Source of the DNA: Actinomyces naeslundii
Lineage (GTDB): Bacteria; Actinomycetota; Actinomycetes; Actinomycetales; Actinomycetaceae
Assembly: GCF_001956585.1 (NCBI RefSeq)
Contig: NZ_MSRR01000003.1
Location: 97,891-161,890, forward strand
DNA: 64,000 bases
Direction: 5' to 3'
Shown here: in pieces, positions 16,828 through 25,465 of the stretch
Numbering within the stretch: position 1 is the stretch's first letter
How the letters are laid out: every line of letters starts with the position of its first letter
Made by a program: the position numbers and the translations under genes
Notes under the pieces: generated by a model
Database searches by the model: none
Seen by the model: only the letters and a program-made list of their open reading frames with translations
Told to the model about the DNA's origin: nothing

Positions 16828-18615
16828 TCAGCGCCGGGCGATGAGCGTCTGGCCGGGAGACAGGGACGGAGCGGCGGCATCGAATGGGTCCCAGGACAGC
16901 AGCACCGTGCTCAGGGCGGGTGCGGGACGCTCCTGACCGGAGAGGTTGGCCGCCACGACGATGTCGTCGTAGGTCACCATGAGCACGTCATCGATCTCGT
17001 CGACCTGCGGCCAGGCGGTGCGTTGGGACCAATCCAGGTTGCGGCGCAGGGTGGTCAGCGCCTGGTACCAGGCCAGTACGCGGGCGTGCTCGGCCTCGTC
17101 CAGCTCGGACCAGCGCAGGCGCGAGGCCTCAACGGTCGCGGCGGCCTGGGGGTCGGGGATCTCATCGGCGTCCCAGCCGAATCCGGCGAACTCCCTGACA
17201 CGCCCCTCGCTGACGCTACGGGCCAGGTCGTCCTCCTCGTGGTCGGTGAAGAACTGGAAGGGAGTGCGCGTTCCCCACTCCTCGCCCATGAAGAGCATCG
17301 GTGTGTAGGGCGACAGGAGCACCAGGGCGGCGGTGGCTGCCAGGGCGGCATCGTCGAGGATGACCGAGGGACGGTCTCCGACGGCGCGGTTGCCTACCTG
17401 GTCGTGGTCGGAGCCGAAGACCACGAAGCGGCGGGGGTCGGTGTCCTCGGGCACGGGTGCCCCCCAGTTCCGCTCCCGGAAGGTGGACCAGGTGCCGTTG
17501 TGGAGGAAGGCCCGGCCATAGGCCTTGGCCCAGGCGCCGACCTCGGCGAAGTCGCCGTAGTAGCCCTGATCCTCCCCGGTGAGTCGGACGTGCAGGGCGT
17601 GGTGGACGTCGTCGGCCCACTGGGCGGTCATGCCCAGGCTCGGGACCTTGGCCGGCGGCTCCTCACTGGTGGGGGTGATGACCCCGACGTCGTTGAGGTC
17701 GGCCTCGGCCACCAGGCTCAGGGGGCGTCCGAGCTCGATGGACAGGGCGGCCACGGCGTCCGAGAGCTCGGCCAGAACGTGCCTCTGAGGCGTGGCGGCG
17801 GCTGCGGCGTCGTCCTTGATCTCGTGGATGGCGTCCAGGCGCAGGGCGTCGATGTGGAAGTCCCGCATCCAGCGCAGGGCGGAGTCGATGACGAAGGCGC
17901 GCACCTGCTGACTGCCGTCGTGGTCGTAGTTGACGGCCTCGCCCCAGGGAGTGTGGTGGGCGGGGGTGAAGTAGGGTCCGAAGACGCTGAGGTAGTTGCC
18001 CGATGGACCCAGGTGGTTGTAGACGACGTCGAGGCACACGCCGATGCCGGCGTTGTGGGCGGCGTCGACGAAGCGGGCCAGGGCGTCGGGGCCGCCGTAT
18101 GCCTCGTGGACGGCCCACAGTCCCACCCCGTCGTAGCCCCAGCCGGCCTTGCCGGGGAAGGCCGCCAGCGGCATGAGCTCAACGATGTCGACGCCCAGAT
18201 CGACCAGGTGTCCCAGGCGTGAGACGGCGGCATCCAGGGTGCCCTCGGGGGTGAAGGTGCCCACGTGGAGCTCGTAGATGACCGAGCCGCGCAGGTCCTT
18301 GCCCGCCCAATTCTGGTCGGTCCACCGCCAGGTGTCCGGGTCCACGGTGCGTGAGGGACCGTGGACGCCGTCGGGCTGCAGGGCGCTGCGAGGGTCGGGG
18401 CGATTCGGCGAGCCGTCGACGCGGAAGGCGTAGTCGGTGCCCGGCTCCAGGTCGAAAGGAGCGGTCCACCAGCCGCCCGGGACAGGGATCATGCCGACCA
18501 GACGGTCCTGGCCCGGCAGGTACAGGTCGACGGTCTGTGCCGCGGGGGCCCACACGGGCACCCGCGGTCCCACGGGAAGGGCGGGGGAGGTCCAGGTCTG
18601 GGGCTTGGGGCTCAT
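16828..18615 (-). CDS. treZ: Malto-oligosyltrehalose trehalohydrolase
   Basis: GH13 enzyme that cleaves trehalose from the end of maltooligosyl-trehalose, the last step of the TreY/TreZ route. The 595-aa protein has an N-terminal beta-sandwich (VPVWAPAAQTVDLYLPG), then the GH13 blocks: DVVYNHLGPSGNYL, IDALRLDAIHEIKDD with the nucleophile Asp, LVAEADLNDVG with the acid/base Glu, and VVFGSDHDQVGNR with the third Asp. A C-terminal beta domain ends the protein. The ATG at 18615 overlaps the treY stop (ATGA). Last gene of the glgX-treY-treZ unit. Confidence 0.95.
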   Translation of the reverse strand: MSPKPQTWTSPALPVGPRVPVWAPAAQTVDLYLPGQDRLVGMIPVPGGWWTAPFDLEPGTDYAFRVDGSPNRPDPRSALQPDGVHGPSRTVDPDTWRWTDQNWAGKDLRGSVIYELHVGTFTPEGTLDAAVSRLGHLVDLGVDIVELMPLAAFPGKAGWGYDGVGLWAVHEAYGGPDALARFVDAAHNAGIGVCLDVVYNHLGPSGNYLSVFGPYFTPAHHTPWGEAVNYDHDGSQQVRAFVIDSALRWMRDFHIDALRLDAIHEIKDDAAAAATPQRHVLAELSDAVAALSIELGRPLSLVAEADLNDVGVITPTSEEPPAKVPSLGMTAQWADDVHHALHVRLTGEDQGYYGDFAEVGAWAKAYGRAFLHNGTWSTFRERNWGAPVPEDTDPRRFVVFGSDHDQVGNRAVGDRPSVILDDAALAATAALVLLSPYTPMLFMGEEWGTRTPFQFFTDHEEDDLARSVSEGRVREFAGFGWDADEIPDPQAAATVEASRLRWSELDEAEHARVLAWYQALTTLRRNLDWSQRTAWPQVDEIDDVLMVTYDDIVVAANLSGQERPAPALSTVLLSWDPFDAAAPSLSPGQTLIARR

Positions 18616-21248
18616 GGGGTGACCTCCTCAGTGGGCTGGATGGACGGGACAGTGCCAGCCGGGGAGGTCGGGGAGGCGACCTTGGCCAGGACGACGACGG
18701 GAGCGTCTCCGACCACGTCGGCCAGGGGCTGGTTGCCGCCCTCCACGGTCCCGCCGTGCAGGACGTCCTCCCAGGTCCCCTCGGGCAGGACGATGCTCTC
18801 CTCACGCCACCCTCCCAGCTGCTCGAGCCGCTTGGACAGGCGCCTGACGATGATGACGACATCAGGGACCTCGTCGAGCAGACGGGTGTAGGCGAAGGCG
18901 AAGGATGTGGTCACCGGAATCGTCCGGTAGCCCGACCGGGGGCCGACGAAGGTATCGGGTCTTGAGGCGCGCAGGCGCGCCAGACGAGAGGTCAGGAAGA
19001 GCTTGTCCTCGTCGAGGTTGCGCGGGGCGGCGCCGGAGTCGAGACGCGCCAGGGTGGTGATGAGGCCGCTGGGCCCGGCGTAGTCGACCGCGCGGCGGTT
19101 GTCGGGGTCCACCAGGGAGGTGCGGGTGGTCTCGCTGCCCTGGTAGATGTCGCTGACCCCCATCCAGGTCAGGGCGAGCGCCTTGCTGGCCAGGATGGCG
19201 GTGCGCACGGCCTTGGCCGTCAGGGTCGCGAAGGCCTCGATCTCACGAGTGACCTCCTCGTGGGTGAGCAGGTGGGTGGCGTAGTCGGTCAGGGCCTGCT
19301 CACGGGGCAGGTCAGGGGCGGTCCAGGTGGTCCAGATCTTCTGCTCCCGTGAGGCCTTGATGAGATAGGCGCTCAGGCGCTCGGGGGTCATCGGGTCGTC
19401 ACTGTCGGGTGCCCAGGTGCCCCACAGGGTCTGCCACAACAGGTTCTCACTGCGTCCATCAAGGTCCAGCGGGCGGGCCTGGGCGGTCATGGCACGTAGA
19501 CGGTGGACGAGATCGCTCCACTCGTCGGCGTAGGAGGCCAGCACGTCCAGGCGCGCGCGCACGTCCTCACCGCGCTTGGTGTCGTGGGTGGTGGAGGTGA
19601 CCATCGTGTCGGGCCAGATGTTCTGGACCCGGTCGGCCCACGCGTGGGCCTCGTCGGCACTCAGCGCGAAGCCGGCCGGGTTGCCGCCGACCTCGGTGAG
19701 GCTGGTCAGATGGGTCCAGCGGTAGAAGGCCGTGTCCTCCACGCCCTTGGCGGTGACGGCTCCGCACACCTGCTGGAAGCGGATGACTGCCTCGGCGCGC
19801 TCCGGGGACTCCGACAGCCCCTCGGATCCGACCGGCTCGCCCAGGAGGATGGCGACCACGAGGTCGAGGGTCTCGCTCTGATCCGGTTCGAGACGCTGAC
19901 GGGCGCGCTCGGCGTCGTCATGCAGGATGGCGGCCGTCTCTGGGTTGGTGGGTGTTCCCGGGACGACGTAGACCCGGTACTGGTCCGCGGCCACGAGCAG
20001 TTCGACGATGCAGGCCCGCAGATCACGCAGGGTGTGGTCGCGCAGGCGAACGTCCTGCGAGGTCAGGGAGTCCAGGACCCGGGCCAGCCGGTCCACCTCC
20101 GAGGCCAGCGAACCGGCGATGACCTCACGCTTGGCCTCCTCGACGATGCGGTCGTAGTCCACCGGGGCGTCCCCGGTGAGCTCCTGCATGAGCGCCCCCA
20201 GCCGGGCGGCACCGGCGGGGTCGACCTGGAGCTGGTCGATTCTCCAGGCGGCGTCGTAGCCGGTGGTCCCGGCCACCGGCCACGAGGTGGGCAGGGACTC
20301 GTCAGGAGCCAGGATCTTCTCCGCTGCGATCCACGATCCTGCGGTGGCCTCGGCCAGCTGGGTGAGGTAGCCGCCGGGGTCGGCCAGGCCGTCGGGGTGG
20401 TCGACGCGCAGCGCACTGATGACTCCGGCACTCATCAGCTCCAGGATGAGGCCGTGGCTGCCGGCAAAGACATCGGGGTTCTCGACCCGGATCGCGGCCA
20501 GCGTGCCGACGTCGAAGAACCGCCGGTAGTTGATCTCCTCGTCGCCGACCTTCCAGTAGGCCAGACGGTAGTGCTGGCGCTCGACGAGCACGTGCATCGG
20601 CAGGGCCTCGGTGCCCTGGGCGACGGGGAAGGCGTGGTCGTAGTAGCGCAGCACCCACTGCTCCCCCAGCTCCTCCTGGCCGGGCACAACCACCTGCTCC
20701 AGGGTGAGCTCCTCGTCGGCCAGGACGGCACCGATGCGCTTGCCCAGGATCGGCATGAGAATGGGCTCGTCCAGGGAGAGGTCGAACCAGGCGGCATAGG
20801 GGGAGTCCGGCCCCTCGCGCAGCACTGACCACAGGGGCAGGTTGTGCCAGCCGGGGGTCGGAACCGCCATGTGGTTGGGAACGATGTCCACCACGATGCC
20901 CATCTTGTGGGCTGCGGCCTCGGCGGCCAGGGACTCCAGCTGGTCGCGCCCACCCATGACGGCGGAGATACGGCGGTGGTCGACGACGTCGTAGCCATGG
21001 GTGGAGCCCGGCGCAGCTGCCAGCACCGGGGAGAGGTAGAGGTCGGTGACCCCGAGGTCGGCCAGGTAGGGGACCAGCGCCTTGGCATCGGCGAAGGTGA
21101 GGTCCGCTCCCAGCTGGAGGCGGTAGGTGGTCACCGGCGTGCGCTGCTCAGGGGCCGGCACGTGCCCGGACCAGGGGGCGTAGGCGGGAGTCTCCGCCGA
21201 GTCCACGGAGACGGATGAATCCACTGCTGCGTCCACTGCGTCGGTCAT
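18612..21248 (-). CDS. treY: Maltooligosyltrehalose synthase
   Basis: GH13 transglycosidase that isomerises the reducing-end alpha-1,4 bond of maltodextrins to alpha-1,1, making maltooligosyl-trehalose for TreZ. The 878-aa protein begins after about 35 variable residues with TTYRLQLGADLTFADAKALVPYLADLGVTD-like family sequence and contains STHGYDVVDH, VDIVPNHMA, ALRVDHPDGLADP (nucleophile region), EKIL (acid/base Glu) and a late TSTTHDTKRGEDVRARL block. The ATG at 21248 has AGGAAG close upstream. It lies 83 nt downstream of glgX, with a small hairpin in the gap, and its stop overlaps treZ. Confidence 0.95.
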   Translation of the reverse strand: MTDAVDAAVDSSVSVDSAETPAYAPWSGHVPAPEQRTPVTTYRLQLGADLTFADAKALVPYLADLGVTDLYLSPVLAAAPGSTHGYDVVDHRRISAVMGGRDQLESLAAEAAAHKMGIVVDIVPNHMAVPTPGWHNLPLWSVLREGPDSPYAAWFDLSLDEPILMPILGKRIGAVLADEELTLEQVVVPGQEELGEQWVLRYYDHAFPVAQGTEALPMHVLVERQHYRLAYWKVGDEEINYRRFFDVGTLAAIRVENPDVFAGSHGLILELMSAGVISALRVDHPDGLADPGGYLTQLAEATAGSWIAAEKILAPDESLPTSWPVAGTTGYDAAWRIDQLQVDPAGAARLGALMQELTGDAPVDYDRIVEEAKREVIAGSLASEVDRLARVLDSLTSQDVRLRDHTLRDLRACIVELLVAADQYRVYVVPGTPTNPETAAILHDDAERARQRLEPDQSETLDLVVAILLGEPVGSEGLSESPERAEAVIRFQQVCGAVTAKGVEDTAFYRWTHLTSLTEVGGNPAGFALSADEAHAWADRVQNIWPDTMVTSTTHDTKRGEDVRARLDVLASYADEWSDLVHRLRAMTAQARPLDLDGRSENLLWQTLWGTWAPDSDDPMTPERLSAYLIKASREQKIWTTWTAPDLPREQALTDYATHLLTHEEVTREIEAFATLTAKAVRTAILASKALALTWMGVSDIYQGSETTRTSLVDPDNRRAVDYAGPSGLITTLARLDSGAAPRNLDEDKLFLTSRLARLRASRPDTFVGPRSGYRTIPVTTSFAFAYTRLLDEVPDVVIIVRRLSKRLEQLGGWREESIVLPEGTWEDVLHGGTVEGGNQPLADVVGDAPVVVLAKVASPTSPAGTVPSIQPTEEVTP

Positions 21249-21273
21249 ATGACTTCCTGAGCTCGTCTGGCGT

Positions 21274-21302
21274 GCGTCGGACGGTGTGCCTGTGTCCGAC
21301 GC
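21274..21302. terminator. Hairpin between glgX and treY
   Basis: A 9-bp perfect stem (GCGTCGGAC / GTCCGACGC) with an 11-nt loop in the 83-nt gap between glgX and treY. No T tract. It could reduce read-through from glgX into treYZ or stabilise the glgX message; which is not clear. Confidence 0.4.
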
Positions 21303-21331
21303 TCTGGGTTGTGTGTCAGCCGCTCCGGCTC

Positions 21332-23539
21332 CTAGTGCTGGAGCCGCTCCGTCGTGGCGGTCGAGTCGGGGGCGTCCATGAGGAAGAGCATGGAGCGGGC
21401 CTCAACCACGACGGTCTCGTCCGCGGCGAGAACCGGGTCGGAGTCCCCGTCCACGGCAGGCGCCGTGTCCAGGGCGACCTTCCAGGTGGGGGAGTAGCCC
21501 TCGCCCGGGAGAGTGAAGGTGATGTCCTCGTCGGAGGCGTTGATGAGCACGAGGAAGGAGTTGTCCACGATCCTCTGGCCTCGTTCATCGGGCTCGGCAA
21601 TGGCCTCCCCGTTGAGGAAGACCATCATGGCGCGGGCGTACCAGGTGGTCCAGTCCTGATCGGTCATCGACTCACCGGCCGGAGTGAGCCACTCGATCTC
21701 GCCGAGCTCGCTCTCGCCGCCGTGGCCGGCGTCCCCGGTGAAGAAACGCCGACGCCGCAGCACCGGGTGGTCCCGACGCAGCCACATGATGGTTCGAGTG
21801 AACTCCAGCAGGTCCTTGTCCTGCTCATCGAGGTTCCAGTCGATCCAGGAGATCTCGTTGTCCTGACAGTAGGCGTTGTTGTTGCCTCCCTGGGTCCTGC
21901 CCAGCTCATCTCCGTGGCAGATCATGGGCACGCCCTGACTGAACAGGATGGTGGCCAGGAAGTTGCGGGTCTGGCGATGACGCAGCTCGGTGATCGTCGG
22001 GTCGTCGGTGGGCCCTTCGGTGCCGCAGTTCCAGGAGCGGTTGTTGTTGCTGCCGTCGGCGTTGCCCTCGAGGTTGGCCTCGTTGTGCTTCTCGTTGTAG
22101 GAGACCAGGTCGTGCATCGTGAAGCCGTCGTGGGCGGTGACGAAGTTGATGCTGGCCACCGGGGTGCGCCCGGCGTGCTGATAGAGGTCGGAGGAACCGG
22201 TGATGCGGGAGGCGAACTCGCCCAGCGTGGAGGGCTCTCCGCGCCAGAAGTCGCGCACGGTGTCGCGGTACTTCCCGTTCCACTCGCTCCACAGGGCCGG
22301 GAACCCGCCCACGTTGTAACCGCCGTCGCCCACGTCCCAGGGCTCGGCGATGAGCTTGACCTGGGAGAGCACCGGGTCCTGGTGAATGATGTCGAAGAAG
22401 GCGCTGAGCTTGTCGACCTCGTGGAACTGGCGGGCCAGGGTGGAGGCCAGGTCGAAGCGGAACCCGTCCACGTGCATCTCAGTGACCCAGTAACGCAGCG
22501 AGTCCATGATGAGCTGGAGCACGGCCGGTGAGCGCATGAGCAGCGAGTTGCCGGTGCCGGTGGTGTCGAAGTAGTGGGTCGGCGAGCCGTCGACGAGCCG
22601 GTAGTAGGAGCTGTTGTCGATGCCGCGGAAGGACAGGGTGGGGCCCAGGTGGTTGCCCTCGGCCGTGTGGTTGTAGACCACGTCCAGGATGACCTCGATG
22701 CCTGCCTCGTGGAAGGCCTTGACCATCGACTTGAACTCCTGGACCTGCTGCCCCTCGGATCCGTAGGCGGCGTAGGTGTTGTGCGGGGCGAAGAACCCGA
22801 TCGTGTTGTAGCCCCAGTAGTTCGACAGCCCCTTCTCCTGCAGGTGGGTGTCATTGACGAACTGGTGGACCGGCATGAGCTCGATGGCGGTGACGCCCAG
22901 GTTCTTGAGGTGGTCGATGACGGCCGGCTGGGCCAGGCCGGCATAGGTGCCCCGCAGGTTCTCGGGAACCAGGGGGTGCAGCTGGGTCATGCCCTTGACA
23001 TGGGCCTCGTAGATGATCGTCTCGTGGTACTCGTGACCCGGGGGACGGTCATGACCCCAGTCGAAGTAGGGGGTGATGACCACTGAGCGCATGGTGTGTC
23101 CCGCCGAGTCCTCCTCGTTGCGCACCTCCGGGTTGTCGAAGGAGTAGGAGTACAGCGTCTGGGACGGGGTCACCTCGCCGGAGATCGCCTTGGCGTAGGG
23201 GTCCAGCAGCAGCTTGGACGGGTCGCAGCGGTGACCGGAGGCGGGCTCATAGGGGCCGGTCACGCGGTAACCGTACTTCTGTCCCGGTGAGACCCCGGGG
23301 AGGTAGGCGTGCCAGACATCGCCGTCGACCTCCTTGAGCGCCACCCGCTCCTCGTGACCGTCGTCGTCGAACAGGCACAGATCGACGCCGGTCGCGGCCG
23401 AGGAGTAGAGGGCGAAGTTCGTTCCTGAGCCGTCGTAGGTCGCCCCGAGCGGGTAGGGGTGACCGGGCCAGATCTGGCGCTGCGGAGCTTCCTGAGGTTC
23501 CTGAGTGGCCTGAGGCGTCGGTGTCGTCGGCGTGGTCAT
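21332..23539 (-). CDS. glgX: Glycogen debranching enzyme (GlgX/TreX type)
   Basis: GH13 isoamylase-type enzyme hydrolysing alpha-1,6 branches of glycogen or maltodextrin. An N-terminal CBM48-like domain (PGHPYPLGATYDGSGTNFALYS) precedes the catalytic domain: DVVYNHTAEGNHLGPT, DGFRFDLASTLAR (nucleophile Asp), LIAEPWDVGDGGYNVG (acid/base Glu) and VTAHDGFTMHDLVSYNEKHN. It is 735 aa from the ATG at 23539, which I prefer because the following residues are the disordered MTTPTTPTPQ leader typical of the family; no clear Shine-Dalgarno is seen, and an in-frame ATG at 23599 is possible. Upstream of treY and treZ on the same strand, it supplies linear maltodextrins to the trehalose route, the role called TreX elsewhere. 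Confidence 0.93.
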   Translation of the reverse strand: MTTPTTPTPQATQEPQEAPQRQIWPGHPYPLGATYDGSGTNFALYSSAATGVDLCLFDDDGHEERVALKEVDGDVWHAYLPGVSPGQKYGYRVTGPYEPASGHRCDPSKLLLDPYAKAISGEVTPSQTLYSYSFDNPEVRNEEDSAGHTMRSVVITPYFDWGHDRPPGHEYHETIIYEAHVKGMTQLHPLVPENLRGTYAGLAQPAVIDHLKNLGVTAIELMPVHQFVNDTHLQEKGLSNYWGYNTIGFFAPHNTYAAYGSEGQQVQEFKSMVKAFHEAGIEVILDVVYNHTAEGNHLGPTLSFRGIDNSSYYRLVDGSPTHYFDTTGTGNSLLMRSPAVLQLIMDSLRYWVTEMHVDGFRFDLASTLARQFHEVDKLSAFFDIIHQDPVLSQVKLIAEPWDVGDGGYNVGGFPALWSEWNGKYRDTVRDFWRGEPSTLGEFASRITGSSDLYQHAGRTPVASINFVTAHDGFTMHDLVSYNEKHNEANLEGNADGSNNNRSWNCGTEGPTDDPTITELRHRQTRNFLATILFSQGVPMICHGDELGRTQGGNNNAYCQDNEISWIDWNLDEQDKDLLEFTRTIMWLRRDHPVLRRRRFFTGDAGHGGESELGEIEWLTPAGESMTDQDWTTWYARAMMVFLNGEAIAEPDERGQRIVDNSFLVLINASDEDITFTLPGEGYSPTWKVALDTAPAVDGDSDPVLAADETVVVEARSMLFLMDAPDSTATTERLQH

Positions 23540-23702
23540 AAGGACAACCCTGCCACGACTGCGGTGTGAAGGCAGGAGTGTGGGAGAAAGACATGTCACG
23601 TCGATCCGTCATCCGCCCGAGCCCCGCCACATTCTCCTATGGTCGTCAGAGGAGCTTCCTGAAGCGTGAGACACCTCATGAAGGAACGGGGTCGGGCCGG
23701 TT

Positions 23703-23731
23703 TTGCCTCCGGGGGATACCTCTGCTAACTT
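23703..23731 (+). promoter_or_regulatory. Promoter of the tRNA-Gly/tRNA-Val transcript
   Basis: TTGCCT (23703-23708), a 17-bp spacer and TAACTT (23726-23731), ending 27 bases before the tRNA-Gly gene; a housekeeping sigma-type promoter by sequence. Confidence 0.55.
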
Positions 23732-23758
23732 TCTTCCCGCACCCCACAAGGGTGTCAC

Positions 23759-23831
23759 GCGGATGTGGCTCAGTTGGTAGAGCATCACCTTGCCAAGGTG
23801 AGGGTCGCGGGTTCGAGTCCCGTCATCCGCT
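23759..23831 (+). tRNA. tRNA-Gly (anticodon GCC)
   Basis: A complete 73-nt cloverleaf: acceptor GCGGATG pairs with CATCCGC, D arm GCTCAGTTGGTAGAGC, anticodon stem TCACC/GGTGA with loop TTGCCAA (anticodon GCC), and T arm with GGTTCGAGTCC. Discriminator T; no CCA is encoded. One base separates it from tRNA-Val. Confidence 0.97.
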
Positions 23832-23832
23832 C

Positions 23833-23907
23833 GGGCGATTGGCGCAGCGGGAGCGCGCTTCCCTGACACGGAAGAGGTCACTGGTTCGATCCCAGTATCG
23901 CCCACCA
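23833..23907 (+). tRNA. tRNA-Val (anticodon GAC)
   Basis: Acceptor GGGCGAT pairs with ATCGCCC, followed by discriminator A and an encoded CCA (23905-23907). The anticodon stem CTTCC/GGAAG holds loop CTGACAC, anticodon GAC; the T arm contains GGTTCGATCCC. Co-transcribed with tRNA-Gly. Confidence 0.97.
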
Positions 23908-23924
23908 GGATTGAAGAGCAGGTG

Positions 23925-23956
23925 AGTCCGGAGCATGATGCTTCGGACTTTTTCTT
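23925..23956 (+). terminator. Rho-independent terminator after the tRNA genes
   Basis: Stem AGTCCGGAGC (23925-23934) with GCTTCGGACT (23940-23949; one G-T pair), 5-nt loop ATGAT, then TTTTTCTT. It is the only classical hairpin plus T-tract terminator I see in the window. Confidence 0.88.
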
Positions 23957-24217
23957 GCTGTGGTCCGGGTTCCCTGCGGGGCGGGGGTGTCGAGGGCTAT
24001 CGGTGTGCTCCTGGTGGTGTGTGTCACCGCGAGACTGCGCCCCCGTCGACGACTACGGTGGGAATCGACTGGAATCCTGCAGGATGCTCCCGGTTGCTGC
24101 GCGGTGTCCGACGTCGGGTGCGTGTTCGGATCGTGATGTCTCGTCGAGGCCCGGGAACGGTGCGTGCCGGTGTGCTCTACCATCTGGGGAGGAGTTGGTC
24201 CCCGCGGCAAGAAACGG
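23957..24217. other. Region between tRNA terminator and ATP-grasp gene
   Basis: About 260 bases with no convincing gene. TACCAT (around 24179) could be a -10 for the downstream genes, without a recognisable -35. A GGGGA/TCCCC pairing surrounds a GGAGG 20-30 bases before the start codon. Confidence 0.35.
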
Positions 24218-25465
24218 ATGGTTATGACGGAACGCTTCAGGCATCTGCTGCCCGTGGTCCTCGGCGGTGACATCGGTGCCTACGCCCTGGCGCGACAGCT
24301 TCACGAGGTCACCGGTACCCCGGTGACGATCGTGGCCTCGGACCCGATCGTGGCGATCAGTGAGTCGGCCTACATCACCGTCGTCCACCAGGAGGCCGGT
24401 GCGGCGCCGGAGCGGACGATCGCGCTGCTGCAGCGTCTGGTTCAGGGGCGCGACCCTCGCAGCGCGGTCCTCATGGCCAACACCGACGCCGCAGCGGCCA
24501 TGATCTCCGCCCACCGCAGTGAGCTCGAGCCCACCTACGTGCTGCCCTTCCCGGACATCGACGTGCTCGACGCCGTCAGCGACAAGGCCTCCTTCTCCCG
24601 GCTGTGCGCTGAGGTGGGAGTGCTCACGCCCCGGGAGGTCGTCGTCGACCTGGCAGATCCCGACTGCGAGCCCCCGACCTCCGCCTCCGAGCTCGGCCTG
24701 GAGTTCCCGCTCGTGGCCAAGGCGGCCATCGGCGCCGACTACGATCGCATCTCCTTCCCCGGCAAGCGCAAGATCTGGTTCATCGACGACGACGCCGAGC
24801 TGGCCGGCATGTGGCGAAGCCTGAAGGACGCCGGATACCGCTCGACCTTCTTGGTCCAGGAGTGCATTCCCGGTGATGACACCGCCATGCGCTCGGTGAC
24901 CGCCTACATGGACTCCACCGGCGAGCTGCGCCTCATCGGCTCGGCGCGAGTTCTCCTGCAGGACCACGCCCCGACCATGATCGGCAACCCGGTTGCCATG
25001 ATCACCGAGGCCTTCCCCGACCTGTGGGACGCCACGAGCCGTCTGCTGCGCCACGCCGGGTACCGTGGATTCGCCAACCTCGACATCAAGGTGGACCCCC
25101 GCGATGGGCGAGAGCTCTTCTTCGAGGTCAACCCCCGTATCGGCCGCAACTCCTTCTACCTGACCGCCGCCGGCGCCAACCCCATGGCCGTCATGCTCAA
25201 GGACCTGGTCCTGGACCAGCGCGACGAGCCCGTCGAGGTCACCCGGCAGGTCCTCTACTCCCTGGTTCCCGACGGCGTCATCGCACGCTACGTGTCCGAT
25301 GAGGCGCTGCGCCGCAAGGCCAAGAGCCTGGGGCGGGGCATCGACCCGCTGCGCGACCCGGCCGAGCGATCGCTTCGCCGGCGCGTCACGATCGAGCTCC
25401 AGCGCCTCAACCACTACCGCAAGTTCGCCCGCAACTATCCGCAACGAGTCGACAGGTCCCGCTGA
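24218..25465 (+). CDS. ATP-grasp carboxylate-amine ligase, likely peptidoglycan D-amino acid ligase
   Basis: A 415-aa ATP-grasp ligase of the predicted carboxylate-amine ligase group (COG3919-like), which joins a carboxylate to an amine through an acyl phosphate. The N-terminus (LLPVVLGGDIGAYALARQLHE) resembles the Enterococcus D-aspartate ligase group; central FPLVAKAAIGADYDRISFPGKRK and LVQECIPGDD segments and the metal-binding FEVNPRIGRNSFY are ATP-grasp hallmarks. The stop abuts the FemAB-type gene with no gap. Together they suggest synthesis of an interpeptide bridge: FemAB adds an L-amino acid and the ligase a D-Glu or D-Asp. That role is inferred; Actinomyces peptidoglycans with a Lys-D-Glu-type bridge are known. 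ATG 24218 or 24224 both fit; the Shine-Dalgarno is weak. Confidence 0.8.
   Translation: MVMTERFRHLLPVVLGGDIGAYALARQLHEVTGTPVTIVASDPIVAISESAYITVVHQEAGAAPERTIALLQRLVQGRDPRSAVLMANTDAAAAMISAHRSELEPTYVLPFPDIDVLDAVSDKASFSRLCAEVGVLTPREVVVDLADPDCEPPTSASELGLEFPLVAKAAIGADYDRISFPGKRKIWFIDDDAELAGMWRSLKDAGYRSTFLVQECIPGDDTAMRSVTAYMDSTGELRLIGSARVLLQDHAPTMIGNPVAMITEAFPDLWDATSRLLRHAGYRGFANLDIKVDPRDGRELFFEVNPRIGRNSFYLTAAGANPMAVMLKDLVLDQRDEPVEVTRQVLYSLVPDGVIARYVSDEALRRKAKSLGRGIDPLRDPAERSLRRRVTIELQRLNHYRKFARNYPQRVDRSR

Noticed and set aside
23609-23905. 98-codon minus-strand frame with a GTRTRDPHLGKVMLYQLSH-type peptide
   Set aside because: This peptide is the antisense translation of the tRNA-Gly and tRNA-Val genes, a well-known spurious entry in protein databases.
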